Part shown: piece after piece, positions 1-10,308 of the stretch
Numbering within the stretch: position 1 is the stretch's first letter
How the letters are laid out: the number at the start of each line of letters is the position of its first letter
Assembly (NCBI RefSeq): GCF_023898315.1
Contig: NC_064621.1
Coordinates: 132,492,521 to 132,556,520, forward strand
Length of the DNA stretch: 64,000 bases
Source: Schistocerca nitens
Lineage: Eukaryota > Arthropoda > Insecta > Orthoptera > Acrididae
Reading direction: 5' to 3'
Notes under the pieces: model-generated
What the model saw: only the letters and a program-made list of their open reading frames with translations
Databases searched by the model: none
What the model was told of the DNA's origin: nothing
Program-made: the position numbers and the translations under genes

Positions 1-653
1 GAGAGGTGGTAATGTTGGTCGGTGAAGCCTGGAACGAAGTCTGGGTTCCAAAACATCTCAAAGGTATTCTGTAGGATTTAGATTAGGGCACTGTACAGGA
101 CAGTCTATTACAGGAATGTTATTGTCGTGTAACCGCCACAGGCCGTGCATTTTGAACAGGTGGTCGATTGTGTTGAAAGATGCAATCGCCATCCCCGAAT
201 TGCTCTTCAACAGTAGGAAGTATGAAGGTGCTTATAACATCAGTATATGCCTGTGCTGTGATAGTGCCACGCAAAACAACGAGAGGTGCAAGCACCCTCC
301 ATGAAAAACACGATCAAGCCACAGCACCACCGTCAACGATTTTTACTGTTGGCTCAACACGCGCTGGCAGGAGACGATCACCGTGTCCCTTCACGTTTCC
401 AGTTCACTATCACACCGGAAACAATGGACCTAGAGATGTTTAGGAGTGTGTAAATCTCGCGTACAGATGTATGACACAGGTGACACTCAATCACAGGTTC
501 GAAATCCGTGAGTTCCGCGGAGCGCCCTATTCTGCTCTCTCACGATGACTACTGAGGTCCCTGATATGGACTGCCTGGCAGTACGTGGCAGTACAATGCA
601 CCTAATATGAAAAACGTGTGTCTTGGGAGTGTCCGGATACTTTTGATCACGTA
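1..653 (-). mobile_element. Tc1-like DNA transposon, cut by window edge
   Basis: The sequence aligns by eye with the more complete Tc1-like element at 61322-62427 in the same orientation. Shared blocks include the 'ggtcggtgaagcctgg' stretch near 20, 'cacgcaaaacaacgagaggt' near 270 and the terminal 'gtccggatacttttgatcac' at 631-650. The right terminal inverted repeat ends at a TA at 652-653, the usual Tc1 target. The transposase is on the minus strand and badly broken. About 350 bp present in the other copy (roughly 61800-62155) are missing here: the text jumps from 'ggcaggagacgatcac' (366-381) to 'cgtgtcccttcacg'. Conversely, 65-178 holds about 100 bp that the other copy lacks. It is a non-functional copy. 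Confidence 0.85.
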
Positions 654-3600
654 CTGTGTGTGTACGCTTAGCTACCATGCGACTGTCCATTTTGCCACTG
701 GAAACGATAGATGATAAGGTCTACATGCTAAACAGATTGCTCCCTTTTTTACAGTATTCTCACAGAAGTTGTGCACATCGTTCTTTCCTTTCTTTTGTAA
801 ACATTATTTGCCTTTTTCATGTATTTATTTATGTCTTGTAATTTCATCCTTGTGCGTCGCCTTTCTAAGTTGTGAATTTCAATTAGTGTCGTCCTTGTGC
901 AATAAAGAAATTCCTCTCTTCTTTCCGCAATTCTACCTTACACTTGTAAGATGCAAGAAGTATTCCCCTTACATGAAGCCATTAAAGATCACCTAACTCA
1001 CGTTGAGCGAACACTAGTGCTGAACAAAATGACTGACAAGGCACAGTGCACCTTGTAGAGGGTATAGTATGGACGTAGTGGAATAATTAATTCAGGTGAT
1101 GGTTTTAAAGTAAGTCACACGACATGAAAACTTTGTGGAAACGAGTCGATTTACTGGACGCTAGTTTACCCTTGGGAAGCATTTAGAGTTGAGCGTGGCC
1201 AGCCGGGGGAGCGGCTAAGGGAAGCGACAATAGGCAGCTTAGGGCGGCTCAAGCTCTGAGAAAGCGGTAACAGTGCGCGGCCTCCAGTCGCCTTAAGATG
1301 AGTGACAGTGAGTGGGTGGTTGACCCCGACTCCATGCTGCTGTACCAGGAAACAGATGGAGAACTTTACGCCTGTTGATAAATGTCCGTCGTCCCATTTC
1401 TGTGAAACATGCGAGAAAGCCGCGCAGAGCTACGGTGGAGCGGTCAACAGAGGTCAAAATATGTGTGTTCGTGACTATAGCAACTTCACAGTGAAATCAC
1501 GGTCCGCAGAGCCTGAAGTAAATCAGGTGAAGAGCGACAGCATGAAATACGCCGGCCTCCGATAGGAACGTAGGACCAAGGAGTTTGAGGTACTTTCCTG
1601 GGAGTCATAATTCCGGAAAAATTGGTGTTTGTGCAGACGCTAACCTTGACGGGTGGCCTGGGAGGAGCGAAATAGCAGAAGTTGAGAGGAAGGGAAATTT
1701 TGTGGGAATTTGTTCACTTCCCAGAGCAGGCAATGGTCGGCGCTGGGAAGCGACACATAATTAACATGACTTGCGCTGCAATTGGCGTAAGTGATTTTGC
1801 TGGAGGGGAAACCGAGGTGAAGACCGGACTGTGAGAAGTCTCTGTAGAGGTCTTCCGTTCCCAGCTTGCCTAGAGTGCGGACGTGGCGTTCTTGACTCAG
1901 CTTGCCTGAGAAAGAGTGAGCATCTCTGCAGTTTAGGACTTAGCAAAGGGAACGATTGAGCTTGGAGATAGGAAGTTTTGGTTCAGCTGTGTACCGAGCA
2001 AAGTAGGTAGAAGTGAATAGACGAGCGCAGCCTTGCAGCACCACGAGATCAGCCGACGTCCACACAACGACGCCGCTCCGCCACGCTGTATTTGGTGATA
2101 TTGCGCCCGCTCCTGCCACTGATTAATTTGTTGGATCACGTCGGCAAAGTTTCCATGAGGGTTGCAAGGGCCGTGTATTGTAGAATTCTTCTCGCACTTC
2201 GCATTACGCCTGGGTCAGTCGATAGGAATTACTTTTGAGTATCGCGCTTTACTCCACGCAAACGCAATTTATTACCACTGCCTGATAGGAGAGTCTTGTA
2301 ATGTCATGATTGAAGGTCTCGAGTTAAAATAAATTTGTGCTAATCGACTGCATCTGTTTTCGATCAAGTAGTTGAAATCCCACGTCACTTTCTTAATTAA
2401 TTTTATGTTCAACGTTTGCATCTGGTGTTCAATAGCTGAATATAACATCAATGTGCAGCCCTTTTTAATTAAAAGTGATCAATTCTGAATAAATTAATGT
2501 CAACACTGCCACCGCAGTTCAATCAGGAGTCACAGGGCCATATTACTTTTTTGCGTTATCCGATATTGCGGCAGTTTTGGCACTCTCTGTTGCTCTGTTA
2601 GTCAATTAGTTGGGGTGAACACACGCCAAAACCAGCTAAGTGACGGGTTGGGTGTTACACACTGCAGACGGATTTACTGTTTAACACTATCGGCACTGCA
2701 CTTATTGATTAAAATTCGAGTTACAAATTGCCAGTAAATATACAGATTTGCTGTTCTATACATATCTGACGTATGTACGATTTGTTAACACACCAGTGGA
2801 TAATACAGGGTCTTTGCTTCTCTTGCTTCCTGAGTGTACGAAGGTGACGATTTGTTACTACGAAAGTGAACTCAAACAGCGTCTAGGAAAGTGCCAATAG
2901 AGTCAGCGATGACCCTTACTGTATTCAGTAAACATTCTATTTTAAATTTGACACTTGGACGTGTATGCTCTCCCTTTCGGAAGCGACATGTACGGTGCTA
3001 ATAGTCGAGTATATTACGAGAGCACCTGTAAGGACGAATTTTATTGTCATACTTAAAAATATTTTTTGTTTGTTGTGATCCAAACATGAATTTTTAGTAT
3101 TAGTGATTAATTCTTTTGTCGACAGCAATTGACAATGGTGTGCCATGCAGAAATTGTCCAGCTGCGTGAAATGCAATAAAGTAAATCCTTGTTAATTAAG
3201 CATTAGCCGATGGGCAACCTGTACAATGTCCTTCAAGAAATTTACGGCTGTGGCAGCCTACATGAGGAAAATAATCTCTAAAAAGAGTTTAACACAACCA
3301 TTGTAATTACGGGCACAGCTGTCGTGAATGAATATTATTTTTAGACGTTGGACGCGCCACGTTCGTTATCATGTTACTAGTTACGCCAGCGCCCCAGCCT
3401 CCTACCTGGTAAAGTTCTTCATCTTTGCACACATCGGCACCTTTCCATCGCAAACTGTATTCTGTCGTAAATGTATCTTAATTACTTCGATCCCAAATAT
3501 AATTTTAGAAGGTATGGTAATGTGTAGTGTAGAATCATCACAATTAAATCACTCCCCCAGTGGCATCATTTGTACGCAGCACACATTTCTGGAACATATT

Positions 3601-4780
3601 GTTAACAACTATCGAATTAACATCTGCATAAATACGATCTCCGTTCGTGCGTTGTTCTGTAATTTAGTGCTCCCTCCCCGCCTACCCTCCCTACAGTCGT
3701 AAAAGAAAGTGTATATCCTAATTTTAATTGAAAGCTTACATACAACCGACTTGTATCATGGTTTATAAATACCTCCGGATGTTTTGTATTCTTTATTACA
3801 CAAAACCTCACGCGTACGAGTATGTAATATATTATTCACTTTACTACTGTAGTAACTAAAGCATAGAGTACAAACACGTCATGACTACTTCGCTATCCAA
3901 AGAGCGTATGTGATGCTCAACAGTGATCGCTTTACACAAATTATTGTAAATGATCCTTTATACCTTCGATTATTCTTTAGTGAAACTGCCATTTGTACAA
4001 TATCATAAGAGATGTAGACAAGTCAATAACTGAAATCAATGTTTCCGTTCCACGCGTTGCTAGACATGAATCAACAATGAAATGATGTAATCTCACTTTT
4101 ATTCTTGTTCCTTAGTTGAGTTAGTTCAAAAAATAGCTTTATTGGTAGTAATTGTAGAGCATTTCATGGTGAGTGTCCGTTGTGCGTATGCACCAAGGAA
4201 GAAATGAGGGGAGCGGTACCTTTCTGTACTCTGAAGGGAATGGAGCAGCGAAGATTATTCGCTGAATGCAGCTGCATTATGGTGATTGCTCTCGTAGTAA
4301 AGGAGACATTTACTAGTGCACGAAACTTCGAAAACAGACAGAAACGTCAATGAAGCTGTTTAAGTGGTTCGTGATAAACGTTGTGACAGAAAAGATGACA
4401 ATGCACATAGTTTAAGCAGTAGCAAAGCATCATCATTTGCAACTGTCCATGAATATCTTAACTATTGCGAAGTTTGTGTTCGTAGGGTATTGGATTCACT
4501 GACCACAATCGATACAGAAACAACTGAAAATGTCGAAATCAAGTTTAAGGTATATCAAAGAGGCAAGAGATGAGATTCTTAGCCACACAGTGACTGTTCA
4601 TAACTTCAGCCACTGAGTTAGTAACAGATCATTATGTGCAAACGTCCATCTTCGCCTCAAACAAAAAGGTTCAAAAGTCTAGATTCTGCAGGAAGTCAAT
4701 GCAGCTTTCGTTTTGGTATATAAAAGATCCACTTCCGATTGATTGCACTCCAGAAGGTCAGACTGAAGGTACTCGAGATC
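654..4780. other. No recognisable gene; possible LTR-type fragment
   Basis: About 4 kb without a convincing coding region; all open frames are short and resemble nothing I know. The stretch from about 1190 to 2100 is GC-richer than its surroundings, while 2230-4140 is AT-rich. The 1190-2670 part has the texture of a long terminal repeat or untranslated retroelement sequence (moderate GC, a later AATAAA at about 2328), but I found no second LTR, primer-binding site or TSD, so this is only a guess. The AT-rich remainder (2700-4140) shows nothing identifiable. Confidence 0.4.
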
Positions 4781-5140
4781 TGAAAACCTGAATCAAAATC
4801 GAAGATGAGAGAAAAGCCTTTGAAAGTTGTAGTTTTGCATCAGGATAATGCCTACCCTCATACAGCCGAAAAATTTTTCCCTTTCATTCAGAATCTCCGT
4901 TTTTGCTGATGGAGTACCCACCACAGAGTCCTGACCTAAATCCAAGTGACTTCCACCTTTTTCGGTGCGATGGAGCAGCACCCGCCTGAGTTCAAGTTTC
5001 CATCTTGAAGAGGTTGTAGAGAGAGCGCACGGTGCCACAGAGCTTCTTCCAGGACTACATTACGAAATTTTTCAAGAGTTGGACCAAGTGCTCATGGGTT
5101 GCGGAGACTATAAAGAGAAGTTGTGTTACATACAAAAAAA
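4781..5140 (+). pseudogene. mariner transposase C-terminal relic
   Basis: Conceptual translation across frames gives the mariner signature in the right order: a 'HQDNAYPHTAEKFFPF' block around 4835-4885 (second catalytic Asp region, LxxDNAxxH), then 'MEYPPQSPDLNPSDFHLF' around 4910-4965 (the family's YSPDLxPSDxxLF motif), then 'FFQDYITKFFKSWTKC' and a GDYxEK-like tail near 5045-5125. The pieces lie in different frames with stops between them, so the gene is dead. The upstream 4140-4780 may hold the N-terminal half, but I cannot align it. No terminal repeats were found. The family identity is reasonably sure; the boundaries are not. Confidence 0.65.
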
Positions 5141-5318
5141 TGTTTTTCCAATAAAAAAAATGTTTTCTAATAACTTTCTATGCTTGTTTTACGTGGCGAT
5201 GAATATGGTTGTAGTTATACTAATACTTCCTCTGCACAAGCAAAATACTGCACAAAACTATTACTTTCATTAAAGAGCTTATCATTTAATACTTCACCTT
5301 CTGGTTTCCTTTCATATA

Positions 5319-5413
5319 CAGGGTGATTATAATTAAAGTTTAAATGCGCTGTAGAAATAACACCACTGGTCAGAATAACGTCAACTTGCAAGGGAATATT
5401 ATGGGATAAGGGG
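5319..5413. repeat. Left terminal inverted repeat of the IS630/mariner element
   Basis: About 95 bp matching the reverse complement of 10207-10306 at roughly four bases in five, with small indels. It starts directly after the TA at 5317-5318. Confidence 0.85.
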
Positions 5414-5709
5414 GAAAACGTAGGACAGGAGAAAAAAATAGTTACAAAATGTAGCAATAGATGGCGTTGTAAGAATCATAATTTAATAGTGGACGACTAC
5501 AAATGACAAATTAATCATACAACAATGCCTAAGGTGTACGTTTGGCGTTAAACAAACTGCAGAACTCAGTGTGAATGGGTGTACAGGTGTGACATTTCTA
5601 TTTACGTAAGCCCATCCATCACGGCAACGTCATATCACCTCGGATGGGAAAATTGGTTTTCATTGTTATGAGGCTAAAAACCGCATAAAAAGCATCACAT
5701 CGGTTCTTA

Positions 5710-7240
5710 GCCATCTCCTCCTACCGTCCCATCAGCCTTACATCGGTCTTCAGCAAGGTCCTGGAATCCATCCTCACTCGACGAATCCACCAGCATCTCC
5801 GCCAGCACTGCCTCCTTCCCGTTACCCAGTGTGGCTTTCGGCCGTCCTTCTCTTCCGATGACCTTCTCCTTCACCTCACTCATCTCCTTTCCGAACAGCT
5901 TTATTCCCGTCGCTCTGCAATCTTCCTCTCCCTGGACCTCGATCGTGCCTATGACCGCGTATGGCATTCCGAGCTCCTTTTCGAGCTCCAAACCTTCGCC
6001 CTTCCCATTAACTACATCCGTCTGATCGGCTCCTTTCTCTCCCACCGTCCTTCTTACTTCACCATCCATAACACGGATTCCTACACCTTTTTTCCCCTCC
6101 GCCGGTGTGCCCCAAGGCTCCGACCTCTCCTCCCTTCTGTACCTTTTTTATACGGCGGACATGCCGCCGCCGTCACCCCCCCCCCCCCGTCCACCTTCTC
6201 CAGTTTGCCGATGACACTACCTTCCTTGCCCTTGCCCCCATCCTGCAGTGTTCCCTTCTCCAATCCCATCTTGACTGGTTCACCACTTGGTGTCACAAGT
6301 GGTGGGTTAAGGTCACTCCCTCCAAAACCCAGGCGATCATTGTAGGCAAAACCACCCCTTCCTTCCGCCTCCTCGATTTCTAACTAACCATCTATGGCCG
6401 TCCTATCGCCCTCACCCCCACCCTTAAGTACCTTGGCGTCACCCTCGACCATCGCCTCTCCTGGACCCCCCATCTCCAGACAATCCAATCCAAGGCATGC
6501 TCCCGACTCCGTCTCCTCAAGCTCCTTTCCGGCCGTACGTGGAGTCTGGACCCTTCCACCATACTCCACACCTATAAATCCCTCATCCGCCCCATCTTCT
6601 GTTACGCCCATCTGGCCTGGATCTCCGCCCCCCCCCCCCTACCTTTTACAAATCCCTTCAGATCCTTGAACGCCATGCTGTCCGCCTTGCCTATCGCATC
6701 CGTCTCCCCTCCAAAAAAATGGTTCAAATGGCTCTGAGCACTATGGGACTTAACATCCATGGTCATCAGTCCCCTAGAACTTAGAACTACTTAGACCTAA
6801 CTAACTTAAGGACATCACACAACACCCAGTCATCACGAGGCAGAGAAAATCCCTGACCCCGCTGGGAATCGAACCCGGGAACCCGGGCGCGGGAAGCGAG
6901 AACGCTACCGCACGACCACGAGCTGCGGACCGTCTCCCCTCCCCCACGCGGATCCTGTACGACCTAATTCCGTTCCCCCACCTCCTCCTTTTCCTCAAAC
7001 GAATACAGATCCTCTACACCTTCCGTAAACTCGATCCTCCTCACCCGCTTGTCTCACCCATCCTCTCCCACCACCGCCCGCTGCCGCGCCTGTATTACCA
7101 CGTCCCAGCCGGTCTCCATCTCTCCACCCTCCTTACCCTCTCCCAAGGTGGCTTCCGCCAGCTCCCCCTCCCTGATGATGCCCTCCTTCCCACCATCTAC
7201 GCCTCCTATCAAGTTTGATCCTCCCCTCCCACTTCCTGTG
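5710..7240 (+). pseudogene. Reverse transcriptase relic of nested Jockey-like element
   Basis: Read across frames, the motifs appear in RT order: 'SYRPISLTSVFSKVLES' (about 5715-5770), 'CGFRPSFSSDDLL' (about 5830), 'LSLDLDRAYDRVWH' (about 5930-5970, containing the first catalytic Asp), 'GVPQGSDLSS' (about 6105), 'FADDTTFLA' (about 6205-6230, the catalytic Asp pair) and 'TLKYLGVTLDHRLSW' (about 6420-6465). There are frameshifts at the C-run near 6178-6190 and later, and a SINE interrupts the C-terminal domain at 6713. The N-terminal endonuclease is absent because of 5' truncation. The gene cannot be functional. Confidence 0.85.
6713..6929 (-). repeat. tRNA-headed SINE (family 1) inside the retrotransposon
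   Basis: Minus-strand SINE. The tRNA-like head at the right carries an A-box-like 'tggtcgtgcggtagcg' and a B box 'ggttcgattcc' (as the complement near 6865-6920), for internal Pol III transcription. The body has the 'ttagttaggtctaagtagt' block and the tail ends in a short A run at 6713-6719 (plus-strand reading). It is flanked by a 13-bp TSD, 'ccgtctcccctcc', at 6700-6712 and 6930-6942. Confidence 0.9.
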
Positions 7241-8088
7241 TTTTTGGGCACCCTCCCTCCCTTCTCTCTCCTTTTCCCACAATCCCCCCTTCCTCCACCC
7301 CCCTGCCCCTGGGCTTCCCCTCTCCCTTCCTCCCTTCCTTCCTCCCCCCTGTCTCCCCTGCCCTTGGCATCTCTGCTCTCCCCTCTCCCTCTCCAACCCT
7401 CCTCCTCGTTTCTTGGCAGGTCCACGTACACGCTCAGTGGACATTCGCGCGCCGGAGATCATCGCCATCAGTGTTTCGTGTGTGTGCCTTCGTGTTTGTG
7501 TTCAGTGTTCTTTCGCCGTCACGCCACCACCGTTCACCTGTGCCGTCTCAGTCGTCCTTGTTTTGTGCGCCGTGTCGACAGGTTTTAGTGTTTTTTCTTG
7601 TCCTGCGTGAACGGCTTCGTGCATATTGTTTTCCGTGTCTACAGTTTTTGCCCGCCATTTTTATTTTATTATCTGTACCTCCTTTATGTCATATATTGTA
7701 CCGCTCGCGGCTGAAGAGCAGCGTACTATGCTGCTGACAGCCCACCTTTGTACAAGGTGTTTAAAATAACAATAAAGAAAAAAAAAAGGAAATCGGTTCT
7801 TAATTGTCATGAGGCCAAAAACCACACAAAAAGCATTAGTCTAAATCAAATCGGATTATTAATTTCCTTGTGACTGGCAGAAAACTTGTTCAATATGCTG
7901 TCCACCGTCTTCTGTAACTAGATGAAATCGGGAAACAGCATGTTCCACAACTAATCAGTTTCCGCGGTCACGTTCAGAATGTGTTGCGCAATGCGTGCCT
8001 TCAACGCAGCTAACTTTGCAACCGGAACAAAACATCTTTCAGAAAGCCCCACAGCCAGGGGTCACACGCATTAAGATTGGTGATCGGG

Positions 8089-8302
8089 GGAAAAAAAAAT
8101 GGTGCAAATGGCTCTGAGCACTATGGGACTTAACAGCTATGGTCATCAGTCCCCTACAACTCAGTACTACTTAAACCTAACTAACCTAAGGACATCACAC
8201 AACACCCAGTCATCACGAGGCAGAGAAAATCCCTGACCCCGCCGGGAATCGAACCCGGGCGCGGGAAGATAGAACGCTACCGCACGACCACGAGCTGCGG
8301 AC
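8089..8302 (-). repeat. tRNA-headed SINE (family 1)
   Basis: Same family as 6713-6929, minus strand, with an A run at 8091-8099 in the plus reading. It is flanked by a 12-bp near-perfect TSD, 'ttggtgatcggg' (8077-8088) and 'ttggtgaccggg' (8303-8314). Confidence 0.9.
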
Positions 8303-8958
8303 TTGGTGACCGGGACGACCAGGCTGTAGGGAAATGGCGGCTGATAATCCTAGCATTTCCGATATGGAGATTTACCAGCTGCTTAACTAGATTTGCAATG
8401 TGCGAAGGTGCGCCATCTTACATAACAATGATCCCATGCACACATCCAAGCTGTTGGAGAGCTGGCATGCCGTGGTTGCGCAAGAGACACTCGTAGCGCT
8501 TACCAGTGACGGTACAGGTAACAGGACAAGAAGCACCTGTCTCTTCGAACAAATATGGCCCTATGATAAATGACACCGTGAACCCGAACCACACAGTGCC
8601 CTTTTCGGGATGAATAGGTACTGATTGATTTGCGCGTCGATTTTCCGTTGCCCATATTCGACAATTCTGTATATTGACATATCCTGTCAGATGGAAGTGG
8701 TCTTCGTCTGTCCACAAAATCTTCCACAGGCACTCACTGTTCACTTACATGTGAGCAAGAAATTCTAAAGCAAAGGTCTCTCTTGCTGGCAGGTCAACAG
8801 AAACAACTTGTGCACGTGGGTAATTTCGAATGGATAGCAAAGAAGGATGTTCCGTAGGATTTTACGCACCGTGCTCACGGGTATGTCCAGCGTTCGGGCA
8901 ATAATCTGTGCACTACACGTTTGCACACCACCACTCGTCTCCTCCTGCGTTGCTGTGG

Positions 8959-9118
8959 AAATTGGAAGTTTGTGGTAAGGTCTTATGGAATCAAACTGCT
9001 GAGGTCATCGGTCCCTCAACTTACGCACTATTTAATCTATCTTAAACTAACTTATGCTAAGGACAACACACACAGCCATGCCCGAGGGAGAACTAGAAAT
9101 TCCGACGGGGGGAGCCAC
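8959..9118 (-). repeat. Truncated tRNA-headed SINE (family 3-like body)
   Basis: Minus-strand SINE body ('aggtcatcggtccctcaact', 'actaacttatgctaaggac', 'catgcccgagggagaac') lacking most of the tRNA head. It is flanked by a 12-bp TSD with one mismatch, 'gcgttgctgtgg' (8947-8958) and 'gcgttgcagtgg' (9119-9130). Confidence 0.8.
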
Positions 9119-9198
9119 GCGTTGCAGTGGCCACTGCTTCCACTGATGTCGAATCAATTCGTTTCCTCCCTCTATCAGGTTGCACACCAAAAGAACCC

Positions 9199-9871
9199 TG
9201 TAACGTCCCCTTAGAGAAATTAATGAATAACTGTGCTGATAAACATCTTACGTTATTTGATTTTCAAACAGCTGAGAAAAACTGAACGTACTCAGACATT
9301 CACTAAAGTGACACACAATATTTTTAGCGCAACGCAATCTTTCAGTAATCCCTACAAAAGAATGGCCGTGACTAACAATAACCTATACCTTTCATGAATT
9401 CTTACCTCACAAAAATCTTCGTTACTCGAACTACTGCAATACAGCGAGCGCCAGTACTGCCAGCTAAATAAAAGATTCAAACTACTGAAGGCACTAACTA
9501 CTGATAGGCACAGTTATCAAAATGAAAGATTTTGATGGAGAACAAACAATGTATTTACCTTACTAGTGTTCAAAAGTCATAATATATATATTAGTTCCTG
9601 ACATCCAGTCTTACAAATTTATTGTCTCTGATGGACACACGTCCAGATCATCCGCTCTCAAAACTCCGCCATCTCTCTCCCCACATCCACCTCTGCTGGC
9701 GGCTCACCTCCAACTGCGCAACGCTACGCGCTGTTCACATCCAACTTCCCAACACTACAACAGCGAACAACAATGCAAACCAGCCACAGACTGCACACAG
9801 CACAGCCAGTGATTTTCATACAGAGAACTACGTGGCGTTACCAATATAAAAACCTAAACAGCCTACTTACA
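9199..9871. mobile_element. Solo LTR (TGT...ACA)
   Basis: A 673-bp sequence starting 'tgtaacgtccccttag' and ending 'aacagcctacttaca', with the TG..CA termini of LTRs. The flanks are 'accc' (9195-9198) and 'acct' (9872-9875), an imperfect 4-bp target duplication. It contains no coding frame and lies inside the IS630/mariner transposase. I infer a solo LTR from termini, size and TSD; a non-autonomous element with TG/CA ends is the alternative. Confidence 0.65.
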
Positions 9872-10308
9872 ACCTTTCTTTTGGAATTTCCGAGTCATTT
9901 TCTCCAGACCCACGGCAGTCATCGGACCAACGCCTTTTTTCAAACCATTCAGTGTCCGGAACTTCTGCAGAGCGACGTGTGCACAGTCATCATTCTTGTG
10001 CGAGTAATACAGCTTTACAAGCAGAGCGCGATTTTGCATTGAGACAGTCACGGCGAACGTTGCAGACGCGAAGGGAGGAAAAACCGTGTACCCGGCGTGT
10101 TTATACCGACTTCAATGGGTCGCGAGCTTGACAGGTGTTTTCATTTACGTATTCTGACACATTGATCAATTTTCACACTACTTTTTTCTTCTGCCATACG
10201 TTTCCCCCAGTCTCCGATAATATTCCATTGCAATTTGACGTCATTGTGACCAGTGTTGTTATTTCTACAGCGCTTTGAAAGTTTAATTTTAATTATAGTC
10301 AACCTGTA

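Larger units (their letters stand above)
5710..7791 (+). mobile_element. 5'-truncated Jockey-group non-LTR retrotransposon
   Basis: Inserted into the IS630/mariner element. It is flanked by a perfect 11-bp TSD, 'atcggttctta', at 5699-5709 and 7792-7802, and ends in 'aataaagaaaaaaaaaa', a poly(A)-type 3' tail. The 5' end is truncated within the reverse-transcriptase domain. The strand is strikingly pyrimidine-rich; 7050-7430 is almost pure C/T and forms the 3' end of the ORF and the 3' UTR. A SINE sits inside at 6713-6929. The clade is inferred from the RT motif style (SYRPISL, FADD, LKYLGVTLD) and poly(A) tail; Jockey-like fits best, but I cannot exclude a related clade. Confidence 0.85.
7860..10051 (-). 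pseudogene. IS630/mariner-class transposase, split by insertions
   Basis: The transposase of the 5317-10308 element, read right to left. The N-terminal helix-turn-helix region is at 10051-9863 ('NRALLVKLYYSHKND...LQKFRTLNGLKKG'), interrupted by the solo LTR. Remnants continue through 9198-9131 and 8946-8745 around a SINE. The best-preserved piece, 8744-8418, contains 'ILWTDEDHFHLTGYVN' (first catalytic Asp), 'RIWATENRRAN', 'VWFGFTVSFIIGPYLFEE' and 'YECLLRNHGMPALQQ', all typical of arthropod IS630-type transposases. After a second SINE, the C-terminal part at about 8088-7860 has 'LNVTAETD'-like and 'HILN'-like motifs. There are many stops and frameshifts. Confidence 0.8.
5317..10308 (-). mobile_element. 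IS630/mariner-class element with four nested insertions
   Basis: Long terminal inverted repeats of roughly 95-100 bp bound this element: 5319-5413 begins 'cagggtgattataattaaag', and the reverse complement of 10207-10306 begins 'caggttgactataattaaaa'. Both continue with matching blocks such as 'gcgctgtagaaataaca'. A TA dinucleotide flanks each end (5317-5318 and 10307-10308), as expected for this superfamily. Removing the insertions (non-LTR element 5710-7791, SINE 8089-8302, SINE 8959-9118, solo LTR 9199-9871, each with one copy of its TSD) leaves about 1.8 kb. The transposase runs on the minus strand. The interior also had a tandem duplication of about 48 bp near the left end before the retrotransposon landed. 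Confidence 0.9.

Noticed and set aside
1190..2670. LTR retrotransposon with an internal region
   Set aside because: No matching second LTR, primer-binding site, polypurine tract, pol motif or TSD could be found, so it is noted only as unidentified.
7049..7610. Long proline/serine-rich and glycine/arginine-rich ORFs
   Set aside because: They come from the almost pure C/T 3' part of the nested Jockey-like element; low complexity suppresses stops on both strands.
5650..7850. The about 48-bp similarity around the nested retrotransposon as a long TSD
   Set aside because: The copies differ at several positions, and a perfect 11-bp TSD is present at the exact junctions; a pre-existing tandem duplication explains it better.
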